Shown here: positions 1-8,420 of the stretch, one piece after another
Layout: each line of letters begins with the position of its first letter
Position numbering within the stretch: the stretch's first letter is position 1
Source of the DNA: Frankia sp. AgB32
GTDB taxonomy: Bacteria; Actinomycetota; Actinomycetes; Frankiales; Frankiaceae
Direction of reading: 5' to 3'
Assembly: GCF_023243045.1 (NCBI RefSeq)
Contig: NZ_JALKFX010000008.1
Location: 51,457 to 97,061 of the forward strand
DNA: 45,605 nt
The notes under the pieces: model-generated
Databases searched by the model: none
What the model was told of the DNA's origin: nothing
What the model saw: only the letters and a program-made list of their open reading frames with translations
Translations under genes and position numbers: made by a program

Positions 1-459
1 GACGCGGGCGGCGGCCGCGGACGGCCTTCCACAGCGGCCGGGGATCCCGGCGGCCGGCAGCGGCCGCCCACGCGGCCCGACCGGTCGGCGCAGGGCCTGC
101 GGGAGGTGGGCCTGCGCCGCGCCGCCCGCGTCCGGCGCGAGACCACGGCCGAGGGACAGCTCCTGCTCGCCCAGTCCCCGGACCGCGACCACGCCGATCC
201 GCCGCCGGCCGCCAGCACCCCGCCGGCCACCGATCCCCACCCGACCCCGAACACCACACCGACCACCGGCACCACACCAGCCACGAACACCACACCAGCC
301 ACAAACACCACACCGGCTGCGGACACCGCGCCTGTCGCAGGCGTTTCGCCGGCCGGGAAGATCGTGCCTCCTGGGAAAACCACGCCGACCGCCAAAATCG
401 TGCCAGCCGCCAACAACCGGCCAGCCGAGCGCGCCCCCACATCCGACAGCCCGGAGTAG
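1..459 (+). CDS. C-terminal part of an unidentified protein with a Thr/Pro-rich tail (5' end outside window)
   Basis: The frame is open from the first base and ends with TAG at 457-459, so this is probably the 3' end of a gene that begins upstream; an internal GTG start at 106 is the alternative. The visible residues are Arg/Gly-rich at first and then strongly Thr/Pro/Ala-rich. They include a hexapeptide repeat of the type TPATNT encoded by 18-nt units. No catalytic motif or membrane segment is visible. A tail like this is common at the ends of actinobacterial regulatory or surface proteins, but it says nothing about function. The kinase gene begins about 140 bases downstream on the same strand. 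The reading frame is only moderately supported, because GC-rich DNA leaves many frames open by chance. Confidence 0.4.
   Translation, partial: DAGGGRGRPSTAAGDPGGRQRPPTRPDRSAQGLREVGLRRAARVRRETTAEGQLLLAQSPDRDHADPPPAASTPPATDPHPTPNTTPTTGTTPATNTTPATNTTPAADTAPVAGVSPAGKIVPPGKTTPTAKIVPAANNRPAERAPTSDSPE
250..339 (+). repeat. 18-nt tandem repeat, about five degenerate units
   Basis: Units of the form aacaccacaccagccaca follow each other in register with the reading frame and encode the TPATNT-like repeat. The period is a multiple of three, so changes in copy number would keep the frame. Confidence 0.7.
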
Positions 460-599
460 TTGATCGGCGACATTGCCTCGAAATCCATCGCGCGGCATGC
501 GGATGCCGTTGGCCGCCGGCAGACTTGTCTCGACCCCGGACGTCGGCGACCGGCTGCGGCACCGCCACCAGTCGGGGATGTCGGATCATGAGATGGTGA

Positions 600-3512
600 T
601 TGCACGGGCGCGTCCGCGCGGTCGGCCAGCTCAGCTCAGGGGGAATGTTGCGCCGCAAGCGGGAGCCGGGCAGGGCCGGGGCCATGACGCCTCCGCCCGT
701 GCCGCCACCCGCGTCGGCGCCTGCCGGCGAGGGTCCGCCCGCGTCACCACGCCCACCGGACCAGGCCGAGGCCAGGCCGGCCACCCCCATGGCTGAGGTC
801 AGGGCCGATCCTCCGACGGGCGGCGGAGTCGGCGCCCTCGTCACCCCGCTCGAGGCCGCGGACCCGACGGATCTGGCCAAGGTGGAGCTGCTGGGCCGGC
901 TCGGCGAAGGCGGCATGGGCACCGTCTTCCTCGGCCGGGGACGAGCGAGCACCCCCGGCTATGCGGGCCGGCTCGTCGCCGTGAAGGTCATCCGGCCGGA
1001 TCTGGCGCGGGTGCCGGAGTTCCGCGCCCGCTTCCGGCGGGAGGCCGACATCGCCCGCCGCGTCGCCCGTTTCTGCACCGCCGAGGTGCTGGACGTCGTC
1101 GACCCCGCGCACGGCCTGCCCTACCTGGTCACCGAGTACATCGACGGCCCCACCCTGGCCCAGAGCGTGGCCGCGGAGGGCCCCCTGCGCTCGGCGGATC
1201 TGGAACGGCTCGCGGTGAGCGTGGCGGCGGCGCTGACCTCCATCCACGGCGCGGGCATGGTGCACCGGGACCTCAAGCCGTCGAACGTGCTGCTGTCCTC
1301 CCTCGGCCCCCGCGTGATCGACTTCGGGATCGCCCGGGCGCTGGACTCCCAGACGATGGTGAGCCAGGAGATCCAGCGCATCGGGACGCCGGCGTTCATG
1401 GCGCCGGAGCAGGCCAACGGCGAACCGGTCTCGGCCGCCGCCGACGTGTTCGCCTGGGGCGGTCTGGTGACCTATGCCGGCACCGGGTCGTTCCCCTTTG
1501 GTGACGGCCCGACGCCGGTCCAGCTCTACCGGGTCGTGCACCGCGAACCGCTCCTCGACGGCCTCGATCCCGCGTTGCGGCCCATCGTCGAGGAGGCGAT
1601 GCGCAAGGATCCGGCCGCCCGGCCGAGCGCGCAGGAGCTGTTCCTGCGGCTGGTCGGGATGGGACCACCCACCCACCCCGACCCGGACGTGACCCGGATC
1701 ATCCGCTCGGCGGCCCCGTACGCCGCTCCCCCGCAACGCGCGGGCAGCGGCGGTGAGCCCGGCAGTGCCGGTCATCCCTCCGACGGCGAGGACGCGCGGC
1801 CCGCGGCCCGGGCCGGCCAGGACGGCGCTCGTTCCGCGACGTCGGCAGGGCCGGACGCGGCGCCGTCGGCGCACCCGGCCGCAGCGTCCCAGCCGACCGG
1901 TTCGGCCGCCGACGCGATCGTGCCCGCGCCGACCCCGGGCACCAGCCCAGCCGGTCCCATCAGCCCCACCGGCCTGGACAGCCCCACCGGCCTGGACAGC
2001 CCCACCGGCCCGGACAGCCCCACCGGCCCGGACAGCCCCACCGGCCCGGACAGCCACGGCACGGCGGGCGGTGACGCCGGCCCACCCGTCGCCCGCACGG
2101 GCGACGGTCGGCGCGCCGCCGGGGTGCCGACCGACCACCCGGCGGCGGACCCCGGCGCGGCACCGGACGTCTGGGGACGGACCTCCGCACCCAGCGCCGG
2201 GACCATCGGGGCGTACCGGCGCTGGAGTCGGCGCCGCCTCGGGCTGATCGCGGCGCCGGTCCTCGCGGTTCTGCTCATCGCGGCCCTGGTGCCGCTGGCG
2301 CTGACCTCCGGCGGCACCGGACGACCGAGCCAGCAGGAGACGGCGGCACGGGTCGCCCTGGCCGCCGAGGCGGTGCGCAACTCCGACGCCGACCTGGCTG
2401 CCCGGCTGTCGCTGGCGTCCTACCGGATCAGCCCGGGGCGGGAGTCCCGCGCCGCGTTGCGCACCTCGTTCGCCGCTGCCACGGCCACGATCCTGCGCGG
2501 GCACACCGCGTCCGCGCTCGGCGTGGACATCAGCCCGAACGGCCGGATGCTCGCCTCCGCCGGGGCCGACAGCGCGGTGCAGCTCTGGGACATCGCCGAC
2601 CGGTACCATCCGGTACTCCTGTCGACCCTGCACGGGCACCGGTCGTGGGTCCTCGACGCCGCCTTCAGCCCGAACGGGCGGACGCTCGCCACGGTCAGCT
2701 ACGACCGGTCGGCCATCCTGTGGGACATCAGCAATCCCCGCAGTCCCGTCCAGCTCTCGGTGATCCTCGGGCATGACGGCTGGGTGCTGGACGCCGCGTT
2801 CAGCCCCGACGGCCGCACCCTCGCCACGGCCGGTTACGACAACACCGCCCGGCTGTGGGACGTCAGCGACCTGCGCAATCCCCATGCGCTCTCCGTGCTC
2901 GACCGGCACACGAGCTGGGTGAACGAGGTCGCCTTCAGCCCCAACGGGCGGTTGTTGGCCACCGCGAGCGCCGACCGCACCGCCCGGATCTGGGACATCT
3001 CCGACCCGCGCCGGCCGCGGCCGCTGGCGGCCATCACCGCGCACACCGACTACGTGTGGGCGGTGGCGTTCAGCCCGGACGGGCGGCGCCTCGCCACCGG
3101 CAGCTACGACGGGACGGCCCGGATCTGGGACATCAGCGACCCGTCCCGGCCCCGGGCGGCGGCGTCGTTCCCCGCGGACGAGAAGTGGGTCTTCGACCTG
3201 GCGTTCAGCCCGGACGGCCGGACGCTGGCGACCGCCGGCTGGGACACGACGGTGCACCTGTGGGACGTCTCGGGATCCGGGCGTCCGGCGTCGGTGGGAA
3301 CGATCAGCGGACACGGTGACTGGATCCAGGCTCTGGCCTGGACGCCGGATGGCTCCGGTATCGCCACCGCGAGCGACGACTACACCGTGCGGATCAGCCG
3401 GATCGACGACGCCAGCCTGATCGCCGCGGCCTGCGCGGACCCGTCGAAGCAGATCAGCGAGGCGGAATGGGAACGCTACATCGCGGACGTCCCGTACCAG
3501 CCGGTCTGCTGA
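600..3512 (+). CDS. Transmembrane Ser/Thr protein kinase with C-terminal WD40 propeller
   Basis: Hanks-type kinase of up to 970 residues. With numbering from the TTG at 600, it shows the glycine loop GEGGMG (102-107), the ATP-binding Lys129 in AVKV, the catalytic HRDLKPSN (222-229), DFG (241-243) and APE (268-270). A Pro/Ala/Ser-rich linker follows and contains SPTGLD/SPTGPD repeats. One hydrophobic segment lies at about 549-570. Seven WD40 units then fill about 633-935, most with an AFSPDG-like strand and a WDI/WDV ending. The single membrane segment should put the kinase inside the cell and the propeller outside, as a sensor or docking face. The start is uncertain: ATG 645, ATG 684 and ATG 789 are in frame and all precede the kinase domain. 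Kinases of this layout, such as PkwA of Thermomonospora curvata, are known in actinobacteria. The substrate is unknown. The gene converges with the methyltransferase gene 43 bases away. Confidence 0.93.
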   Translation: MHGRVRAVGQLSSGGMLRRKREPGRAGAMTPPPVPPPASAPAGEGPPASPRPPDQAEARPATPMAEVRADPPTGGGVGALVTPLEAADPTDLAKVELLGRLGEGGMGTVFLGRGRASTPGYAGRLVAVKVIRPDLARVPEFRARFRREADIARRVARFCTAEVLDVVDPAHGLPYLVTEYIDGPTLAQSVAAEGPLRSADLERLAVSVAAALTSIHGAGMVHRDLKPSNVLLSSLGPRVIDFGIARALDSQTMVSQEIQRIGTPAFMAPEQANGEPVSAAADVFAWGGLVTYAGTGSFPFGDGPTPVQLYRVVHREPLLDGLDPALRPIVEEAMRKDPAARPSAQELFLRLVGMGPPTHPDPDVTRIIRSAAPYAAPPQRAGSGGEPGSAGHPSDGEDARPAARAGQDGARSATSAGPDAAPSAHPAAASQPTGSAADAIVPAPTPGTSPAGPISPTGLDSPTGLDSPTGPDSPTGPDSPTGPDSHGTAGGDAGPPVARTGDGRRAAGVPTDHPAADPGAAPDVWGRTSAPSAGTIGAYRRWSRRRLGLIAAPVLAVLLIAALVPLALTSGGTGRPSQQETAARVALAAEAVRNSDADLAARLSLASYRISPGRESRAALRTSFAAATATILRGHTASALGVDISPNGRMLASAGADSAVQLWDIADRYHPVLLSTLHGHRSWVLDAAFSPNGRTLATVSYDRSAILWDISNPRSPVQLSVILGHDGWVLDAAFSPDGRTLATAGYDNTARLWDVSDLRNPHALSVLDRHTSWVNEVAFSPNGRLLATASADRTARIWDISDPRRPRPLAAITAHTDYVWAVAFSPDGRRLATGSYDGTARIWDISDPSRPRAAASFPADEKWVFDLAFSPDGRTLATAGWDTTVHLWDVSGSGRPASVGTISGHGDWIQALAWTPDGSGIATASDDYTVRISRIDDASLIAAACADPSKQISEAEWERYIADVPYQPVC
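1961..2050 (+). repeat. 18-nt tandem repeat inside the kinase linker, five units
   Basis: Five nearly identical units (cagccccaccggcctgga, later with cccgga) encode SPTGLD/SPTGPD repeats between the kinase domain and the membrane segment. They are in frame, so copy-number change would only lengthen or shorten the linker. Confidence 0.85.
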
Positions 3513-3555
3513 GTGCGCGGGGCGCCCAGGCCCCCGGAACGCCCCGGGGCAGCGA

Positions 3556-5241
3556 CTACCGCCGCAGGCCCGGATCCCCACCGGCAGCGGGCGGGCCTGA
3601 CCTGCGGCGCAGGGCGGGCAGGGCGCCGTTGCTGTCCGTGAGCCGCGTCTGCACCCGTGACAGCTTCTCCTGACCGCCCGGTCCCAGCTTCGACCGCAGC
3701 GCCGCGCCCGCCAGCCGGGCCACCTGGACGAGCGTGCGCTCGTCGCCGGTGGACGGGCCGGCGGCGGCCCGCTCCGCCTCGGTCCGGCGCAGCCTGGCGA
3801 GTTCCTCCTCGAGCTCCGCGACCCGCTGCAGGTGCGCGAGTTCGGTCGCGGCCAGCCGGCTGCGCTCGTCGTCCAGCCGGGACCACTCCCGCTGCCGGGC
3901 CCGGGCCACGGCTGCCGCGGTGTCCTGCAACCGCAGCACGTGCAGGTAGAGGTCGACGCGGTTGCGTTCCAGCCGGGACAGCAGCCGGTTGGAGACCCAC
4001 GGAGTGAGCAGGTCCGCCACCTGGCGGGCCCAGGGTGCCCGCCGGTCGACCAGCACCCCGAGCCCGAAGATCGGCGCGACCGTGAAGAAGCGCAGCTCAG
4101 GCTGTTCGGCGAGGAAGTCCTCGACCGCCGTGCGCACCCCGTTGCGCGGGCCGCCCTCGGTCAGCGCCCAGGCGAACGCGCCCATCCCGCGAAAGCCGCC
4201 GGGCACCACCCCGGCATTGTCGATCTCCACACCGACGTCCCACGAATGGGGCTGTCGGTCGTCCGCGGCGATCCGGTCCGGGGCGTAGTACTGGTCCCGG
4301 CGACCGGCGGGCCAGCCGACGTCGTGCAGGATCACCATCGGGAAGTACGAACGGCCGAAGCGGTCCACCGCGTCGGCGATCGCCGCCAGTTCGCCCCGCA
4401 CCGTCGCGTAGTTGTGGTCACCGTCGATGAGGTACGCGTCGGTCGGCGCGTGGCCGTCGAGGGCCTGCGGGCTGTAGCCGCGGATGACCTGCACGTCCAG
4501 CCCGCCGCCGGCGGCCGGCTCAACGCCCGGGTTCGGGTCGACGACGACCAGCCGACCGCCGCCACCGCGCCGCAGCAGGTCCACGAGCAGCGAGGTGGTG
4601 ACGCCGCTCTCCGAGCCGATCTCGGCCACACTGCGGGCGCCGGACGCCTCGATCAGCGGCACCCAGATCTCCCGCAGGTCGGCGAGCGAGTGCAGCAGCA
4701 GGGGGGCAAGCGTCGCCTCGCCCGCGTCCACCGCTTCCACAGCATGGTCGCCCTGGCGGACGAGCGCGCCGGCCCCGGGGTCCCCGCCCGCGGCCTGACC
4801 GGTAGCGGCGTCCCTGGTAGCGGCGAGTTCGGTAGCGGCGAGTTCGGCCGCGGCGATCGCCGCGAGCTCGGCGAAGCTGGCGCGGACCTCGCCTTCGTCG
4901 CCGTCCTCCACGACCCGGTCGCCAACGACCCGGTCGCCGACGGACTGGTCCCTCCCGACGCCGCGTCCCGCGGTGTCCCCGTGGGACGGCAGGGGCGCGG
5001 CCTGTTCACCCGTTGCCTCGGAACTGTCCAGCGGCGCAGCGGACTCGGCGACGACGCGGGCCGCCGCCGCGGCGGCGAACGTCCGGGCACCAGCGGCCCG
5101 GGTCGAGGGGTCATCCTCCGGGCGGACGATCGACGGGCCGCCCTGGCGGCCACCCCCCCCACGGACCTCGAACGGGCCGCGCGCCGTCGCCTCCGGTGCC
5201 GGCCCGGAGGCGACGGGGACGGGGTCCGCCTGATCGGTCAC
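3556..5241 (-). CDS. Class I SAM-dependent methyltransferase (Methyltransf_24-like) with C-terminal coiled coil
   Basis: A 561-residue protein starting at GTG 5241. The start overlaps the TGA of the upstream HAD-type gene by four bases (GTGA) and has a GGAGG ribosome site just ahead. Residues 1-170 are low-complexity and Ala-rich. A Rossmann-type methyltransferase follows: the SAM loop AEIGSESGVTT at 206-216, an acidic VVVDPNPG at 232-239, LIDGDHNYATV at 271-281 and ILHDVGWP at 304-311. The GDHNY signature fits Methyltransf_24 enzymes that modify sugars. Residues about 436-492 are rich in Glu, Arg, Leu and Ala with heptad spacing and should form a coiled coil. Position beside a HAD-type gene and divergent from an ABC polysaccharide exporter suggests that it methylates a surface glycan. 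A role in capping chain ends, as WbdD does in E. coli O9a, is inference. Confidence 0.85.
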   Translation of the reverse strand: MTDQADPVPVASGPAPEATARGPFEVRGGGGRQGGPSIVRPEDDPSTRAAGARTFAAAAAARVVAESAAPLDSSEATGEQAAPLPSHGDTAGRGVGRDQSVGDRVVGDRVVEDGDEGEVRASFAELAAIAAAELAATELAATRDAATGQAAGGDPGAGALVRQGDHAVEAVDAGEATLAPLLLHSLADLREIWVPLIEASGARSVAEIGSESGVTTSLLVDLLRRGGGGRLVVVDPNPGVEPAAGGGLDVQVIRGYSPQALDGHAPTDAYLIDGDHNYATVRGELAAIADAVDRFGRSYFPMVILHDVGWPAGRRDQYYAPDRIAADDRQPHSWDVGVEIDNAGVVPGGFRGMGAFAWALTEGGPRNGVRTAVEDFLAEQPELRFFTVAPIFGLGVLVDRRAPWARQVADLLTPWVSNRLLSRLERNRVDLYLHVLRLQDTAAAVARARQREWSRLDDERSRLAATELAHLQRVAELEEELARLRRTEAERAAAGPSTGDERTLVQVARLAGAALRSKLGPGGQEKLSRVQTRLTDSNGALPALRRRSGPPAAGGDPGLRR

Positions 5242-7994
5242 CGCAGTCCTCCCAGCTCGCGCCGGATCTTGCGGGCGGCCCGGACCGGCAGCCCGTCGCG
5301 GGCGGTGCCGGCGCCGGGCAGGGCCAGCGGCTCACCCCGGATGCCCATCCAGCCAAAGGCCATTTCGACATCGAGAGCGTAGACCCCGGCAAGCTGTGGC
5401 TGCGAGGCCAGATCAATCGTGTAGACGAACTGCGGGTCGTCGCCGACGATCTCCAGCAGGTTCGGCTGGAGCAGTCGCAGGCCAACGAGGGCGAGCTGCT
5501 GGGCCGGATCGTCCAGTGAGGTGATGGTCACCTTGTACGGCTCGGCGATGTTGTTGATGTGGAAGGACAGCGTCAGCCAGTCCAGCCGCAGCAGGCCGCG
5601 CCGGCCGGCCGGGTCGATGCGCACCCGGCGGGCGCCGACCGCCTCGACGCTGAGCCGCACGAGGGACAGGCCGTCCCTGGCCGACCGGGTGACCACGGCC
5701 TTCTTCTGCCCGTTGACGAAGTCCGCGCCGGTGTCGACGTAGACCTCGACCGGCCCGGCGGCTGCCTCCGGCGAGACCTCCTCGGCGGGCACGCCGGCCG
5801 CCGCCGCCAGCCCGGCGACCACGGCCAGCGGCCGGTTGGCGACCCCGGCGACGCCGGCCGGCCAGTAGAGCTCCCGCATGGAGATCTGGTCGATGTCGAG
5901 CGGCGTGAGGTACGGCATGCGCCGCACGAGCTCCGGCGGCAGCAGGCCCTCGGAGGAGTCGGAGCCGAAGTTGTCGTCGTGCGCCCAGGAACCGAACGCG
6001 CTCGCCTCGGCCGCGGTCGGGCGGGCCACGAAGCGGGTCAGCGTGCGCAGGCCCGCGCGGCGGGCGCCGGGCGCGGCCAGTGACGGCATCGGGGTCTCCG
6101 ACCGGCGGTAGCGCAGCCACTCCCGCTGGAAGGCGACGATGCCGTCCTGCACGGCCGCGCGCTGCGCCACCTGGGTGCGCGAGGTGCGGTCGATGCTGAG
6201 CACCGGATTGCTCATCTCGTCGAACGAGACCAGCGACCCGACATCGGGCATGCAGAGTTGTTCGAGCACCTCGGGGCTGCGCATGAGCTGGTTCGCCAGG
6301 TTCTCCGGCTGCCCGCCGGAGGCCACGTAACCCTCCAGTTCGAGCCCGGCGAGCCGGTGGGTCATCGCCGCCTGGTTCGTCGCGAGGTACAGCCCGAGGA
6401 TCTCCACCTTGCGCCCGGTGGACGCGAGCAGCCGGGTGAGCAGCGCCTGGATGGTGCCGCCCCAGCCGAGGTCGAGCAGGACGATCCGGCCCGTCTCGGG
6501 CAGCTGGCCGTCGAGGTAGTTCACGTAGCGCTCGCGCAGCCGGGTCGCGGTGAGCACGATCTCGCTGCGGATCCGCTCGTCGGAGCAGAGCGCCTCGAGG
6601 GTGTCGTCGAGCAGGCCGGGCACGTCGAGCCGGCGGTCGGCCATCGCCGAGATGCCGGCGATGTTGTCGAGCCGGACGCCGAGCTGGCGCAGCAGCTGGC
6701 CGACGCTCGGCGCATGCCGGCGGACCAGGAAGCTGCGCAGCTCGTCCGGGCTGCCCTCGAACACGTTCGAGAGGGCACACACCTGCCGGGACGCCCACAG
6801 GGTGGAGACCGTGACCCCGATGTCCTCGCCGGGATCGACGAGCAGCCGGGACAGGAAGTCACCCTCCCGCATCAGGCAGTGAATGTGGTCGGCGCCGAAG
6901 TGCCGGGCGCGTTCCACCGCCCACTCGGCGAAACCGGTGAAGACCGGGCCGAACACGGTCGCCCCGGTCTCCCAGTAGCGGCGCAGACCGGCCGGCACCG
7001 CGAGGGCGTCGGCCCGGTGCAGGGAGCGCGCGCGCAGCGCGGTCATGCCGTAGTCGCCGTCAACGGGGTCGATCGGAATGTCGTCCCCGGGCTCGCCACG
7101 CAGGCCTTCGAGGTCGAGAGTGCGACGTAGGGAGCCGGCGTACTTCGGATAGTGGATGGCGACGAGCCCGTGCTCGCGGGCACCCTCGACATCGGCGACG
7201 GGATGGTCGCCGAAATGGACCACCCGGGAGGGCTGGAGGTTGGACGCGGCCAGCATGTGCTTGAACAGGCCGTCGCTCTTGGACGTCCCGGCGTCGGAGG
7301 ACGTGAAGATCCGGGTGAAGTGGATGCCGGCCAGTTCGGGCCGGTTCAGCAGCCGCTCGAGCTGGCTGGCGGAGAAGTACGTGTCCGACAGCAGGTACAC
7401 CGGCAGCCCGAGCTTGGTCATGGCCAGCTCGGCGAGCTCGACCACGGCGAGGTCCGCCCGGCACAGCTCGCGTTCGACCGCGACCTCGGCGTCGACCAGA
7501 TCCTGCACGCCGACGGTTCCGGGCAGCGCCGGCAGCAGCACCTGCCAGATCTCGTCGAGGCGGACCTCATGGGTGCCGCGGCTGGCGTGCGCCCGCAGCC
7601 GGGCCACGTGCTCGGCATGCGCGCGCAGCCGGGCGAACTCGCCGGGCGACACGCTCGACGGCAGGTGCCCCGCGTCGGCGAGCCGGTGGCCCAGCAGTAC
7701 GAAGGCATGGGTGGGTTCGGGAACCATGCGCCACAGCAGGGTGTCGAAGACATCCAGAGTCAGGGCCTGTGCCCCGCCCGACTCCAGATGCGACCACACT
7801 TCGCGTAGTCGGACGTCGGTGAACACGGCCGTCCTCTCCATGCGGCCGCAGACGGCCGCCTCCGGCGGGTCGGCCCCGACGGCTCGCGAAACGCCGGGAA
7901 TCACCCCCGCCGCGTCGGCCGGCCGAAGCCAGATGGACGGGTCGATACTATGAACCCCGCCGCCAACGCCAGCCACCGGACCGGGCGTGCTCAC
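5238..7994 (-). CDS. Large HAD-superfamily protein of polysaccharide loci (COG5610-like)
   Basis: Up to 918 residues from GTG 7994; ATG 7841 (residue 52) is an alternative start. The N-terminal third is a HAD fold: LTLDVFDTLL with nucleophile Asp81, LLSDTY (Ser203), a Lys at about 239 in SKSDGLFKHML, and FGDHPVADVEGA (Asp263 and Asp268). Position +2 after the nucleophile is Phe rather than Asp, as is usual in the FDVFDTLL subgroup, so simple phosphatase chemistry is not certain. About 600 further residues carry no motif I can name. COG5610-type proteins of this shape lie in surface-polysaccharide clusters. The stop overlaps the methyltransferase start, so the two are translated together. The gene diverges from the ABC transporter across about 430 bases. 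Confidence 0.85.
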   Translation of the reverse strand: MSTPGPVAGVGGGVHSIDPSIWLRPADAAGVIPGVSRAVGADPPEAAVCGRMERTAVFTDVRLREVWSHLESGGAQALTLDVFDTLLWRMVPEPTHAFVLLGHRLADAGHLPSSVSPGEFARLRAHAEHVARLRAHASRGTHEVRLDEIWQVLLPALPGTVGVQDLVDAEVAVERELCRADLAVVELAELAMTKLGLPVYLLSDTYFSASQLERLLNRPELAGIHFTRIFTSSDAGTSKSDGLFKHMLAASNLQPSRVVHFGDHPVADVEGAREHGLVAIHYPKYAGSLRRTLDLEGLRGEPGDDIPIDPVDGDYGMTALRARSLHRADALAVPAGLRRYWETGATVFGPVFTGFAEWAVERARHFGADHIHCLMREGDFLSRLLVDPGEDIGVTVSTLWASRQVCALSNVFEGSPDELRSFLVRRHAPSVGQLLRQLGVRLDNIAGISAMADRRLDVPGLLDDTLEALCSDERIRSEIVLTATRLRERYVNYLDGQLPETGRIVLLDLGWGGTIQALLTRLLASTGRKVEILGLYLATNQAAMTHRLAGLELEGYVASGGQPENLANQLMRSPEVLEQLCMPDVGSLVSFDEMSNPVLSIDRTSRTQVAQRAAVQDGIVAFQREWLRYRRSETPMPSLAAPGARRAGLRTLTRFVARPTAAEASAFGSWAHDDNFGSDSSEGLLPPELVRRMPYLTPLDIDQISMRELYWPAGVAGVANRPLAVVAGLAAAAGVPAEEVSPEAAAGPVEVYVDTGADFVNGQKKAVVTRSARDGLSLVRLSVEAVGARRVRIDPAGRRGLLRLDWLTLSFHINNIAEPYKVTITSLDDPAQQLALVGLRLLQPNLLEIVGDDPQFVYTIDLASQPQLAGVYALDVEMAFGWMGIRGEPLALPGAGTARDGLPVRAARKIRRELGGLR

Positions 7995-8420
7995 CGAGCC
8001 GAACCGGGTTGACGGATCGGCCGAGCTGCGGGAGAGGCGGCGTCACCCGCCTGCCGCGGACGCGGTACCGTCACGATTCTGACGAGAATCGACCCGGCCG
8101 GCATCGGGCTTTTGGCAATTCGACGAGCGTCGGATCATCCCGCCGCCAGGTCACCCGCCGCGTGGACCTTACGGTAGGTGACCCCGAGGCCCGACGCCGA
8201 CGTCCCGACGGGGAGCCCGGCCTGGCCCGCGCCGGACGTCGGCAGGTCTCGGTACTGTCGGATCTCTGTGTGATGTCGTGTGAGGATTCGTGTCGAGTGA
8301 GGAGCGGACAGGTGCAGCTCCAGCCACACCATGCCCGGGAGCGGCGCTCTGACCTCCCGAGGCCCGAAGGGACCGGCCGTGTCACAACTGGCTGACGCCG
8401 CACCGCCGGCAGGAGGCTCG
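7995..8420. promoter_or_regulatory. Divergent intergenic region between HAD/methyltransferase pair and exporter operon
   Basis: About 426 bases separate the two divergent operons and should hold both promoters. A perfect 7-bp inverted repeat lies at 8074-8091. TACTGT near 8252 resembles an actinobacterial -10 box, but no good -35 partner is seen. No convincing small gene is present. A GTG at 8379, after GAAGGGA, could extend the permease start upstream. Confidence 0.5.
8074..8091. repeat. Perfect inverted repeat CGATTCT-GACG-AGAATCG
   Basis: Seven-base arms surround a four-base loop. The element is 80 bases from the HAD-type start and 330 bases from the permease start. It could be a dimeric repressor site or an RNA hairpin in a leader. 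Confidence 0.6.

Noticed and set aside
3513-3555. Terminator between the kinase and methyltransferase genes
   Set aside because: GC palindromes such as GCCCCGGGGC are present, but no T-tract or long stem stands out from the GC-rich background.
744-3581. A 945-residue open frame antisense to the WD40 kinase gene
   Set aside because: It is a shadow of a very GC-rich gene: the translation is Arg/Gly/Val-rich with no family motif, and the sense strand has clear kinase and WD40 motifs.
3832-5382. Long plus-strand frame opposite the methyltransferase gene
   Set aside because: No recognisable domain; the antisense product has methyltransferase motifs and a good ribosome site with a coupled start.
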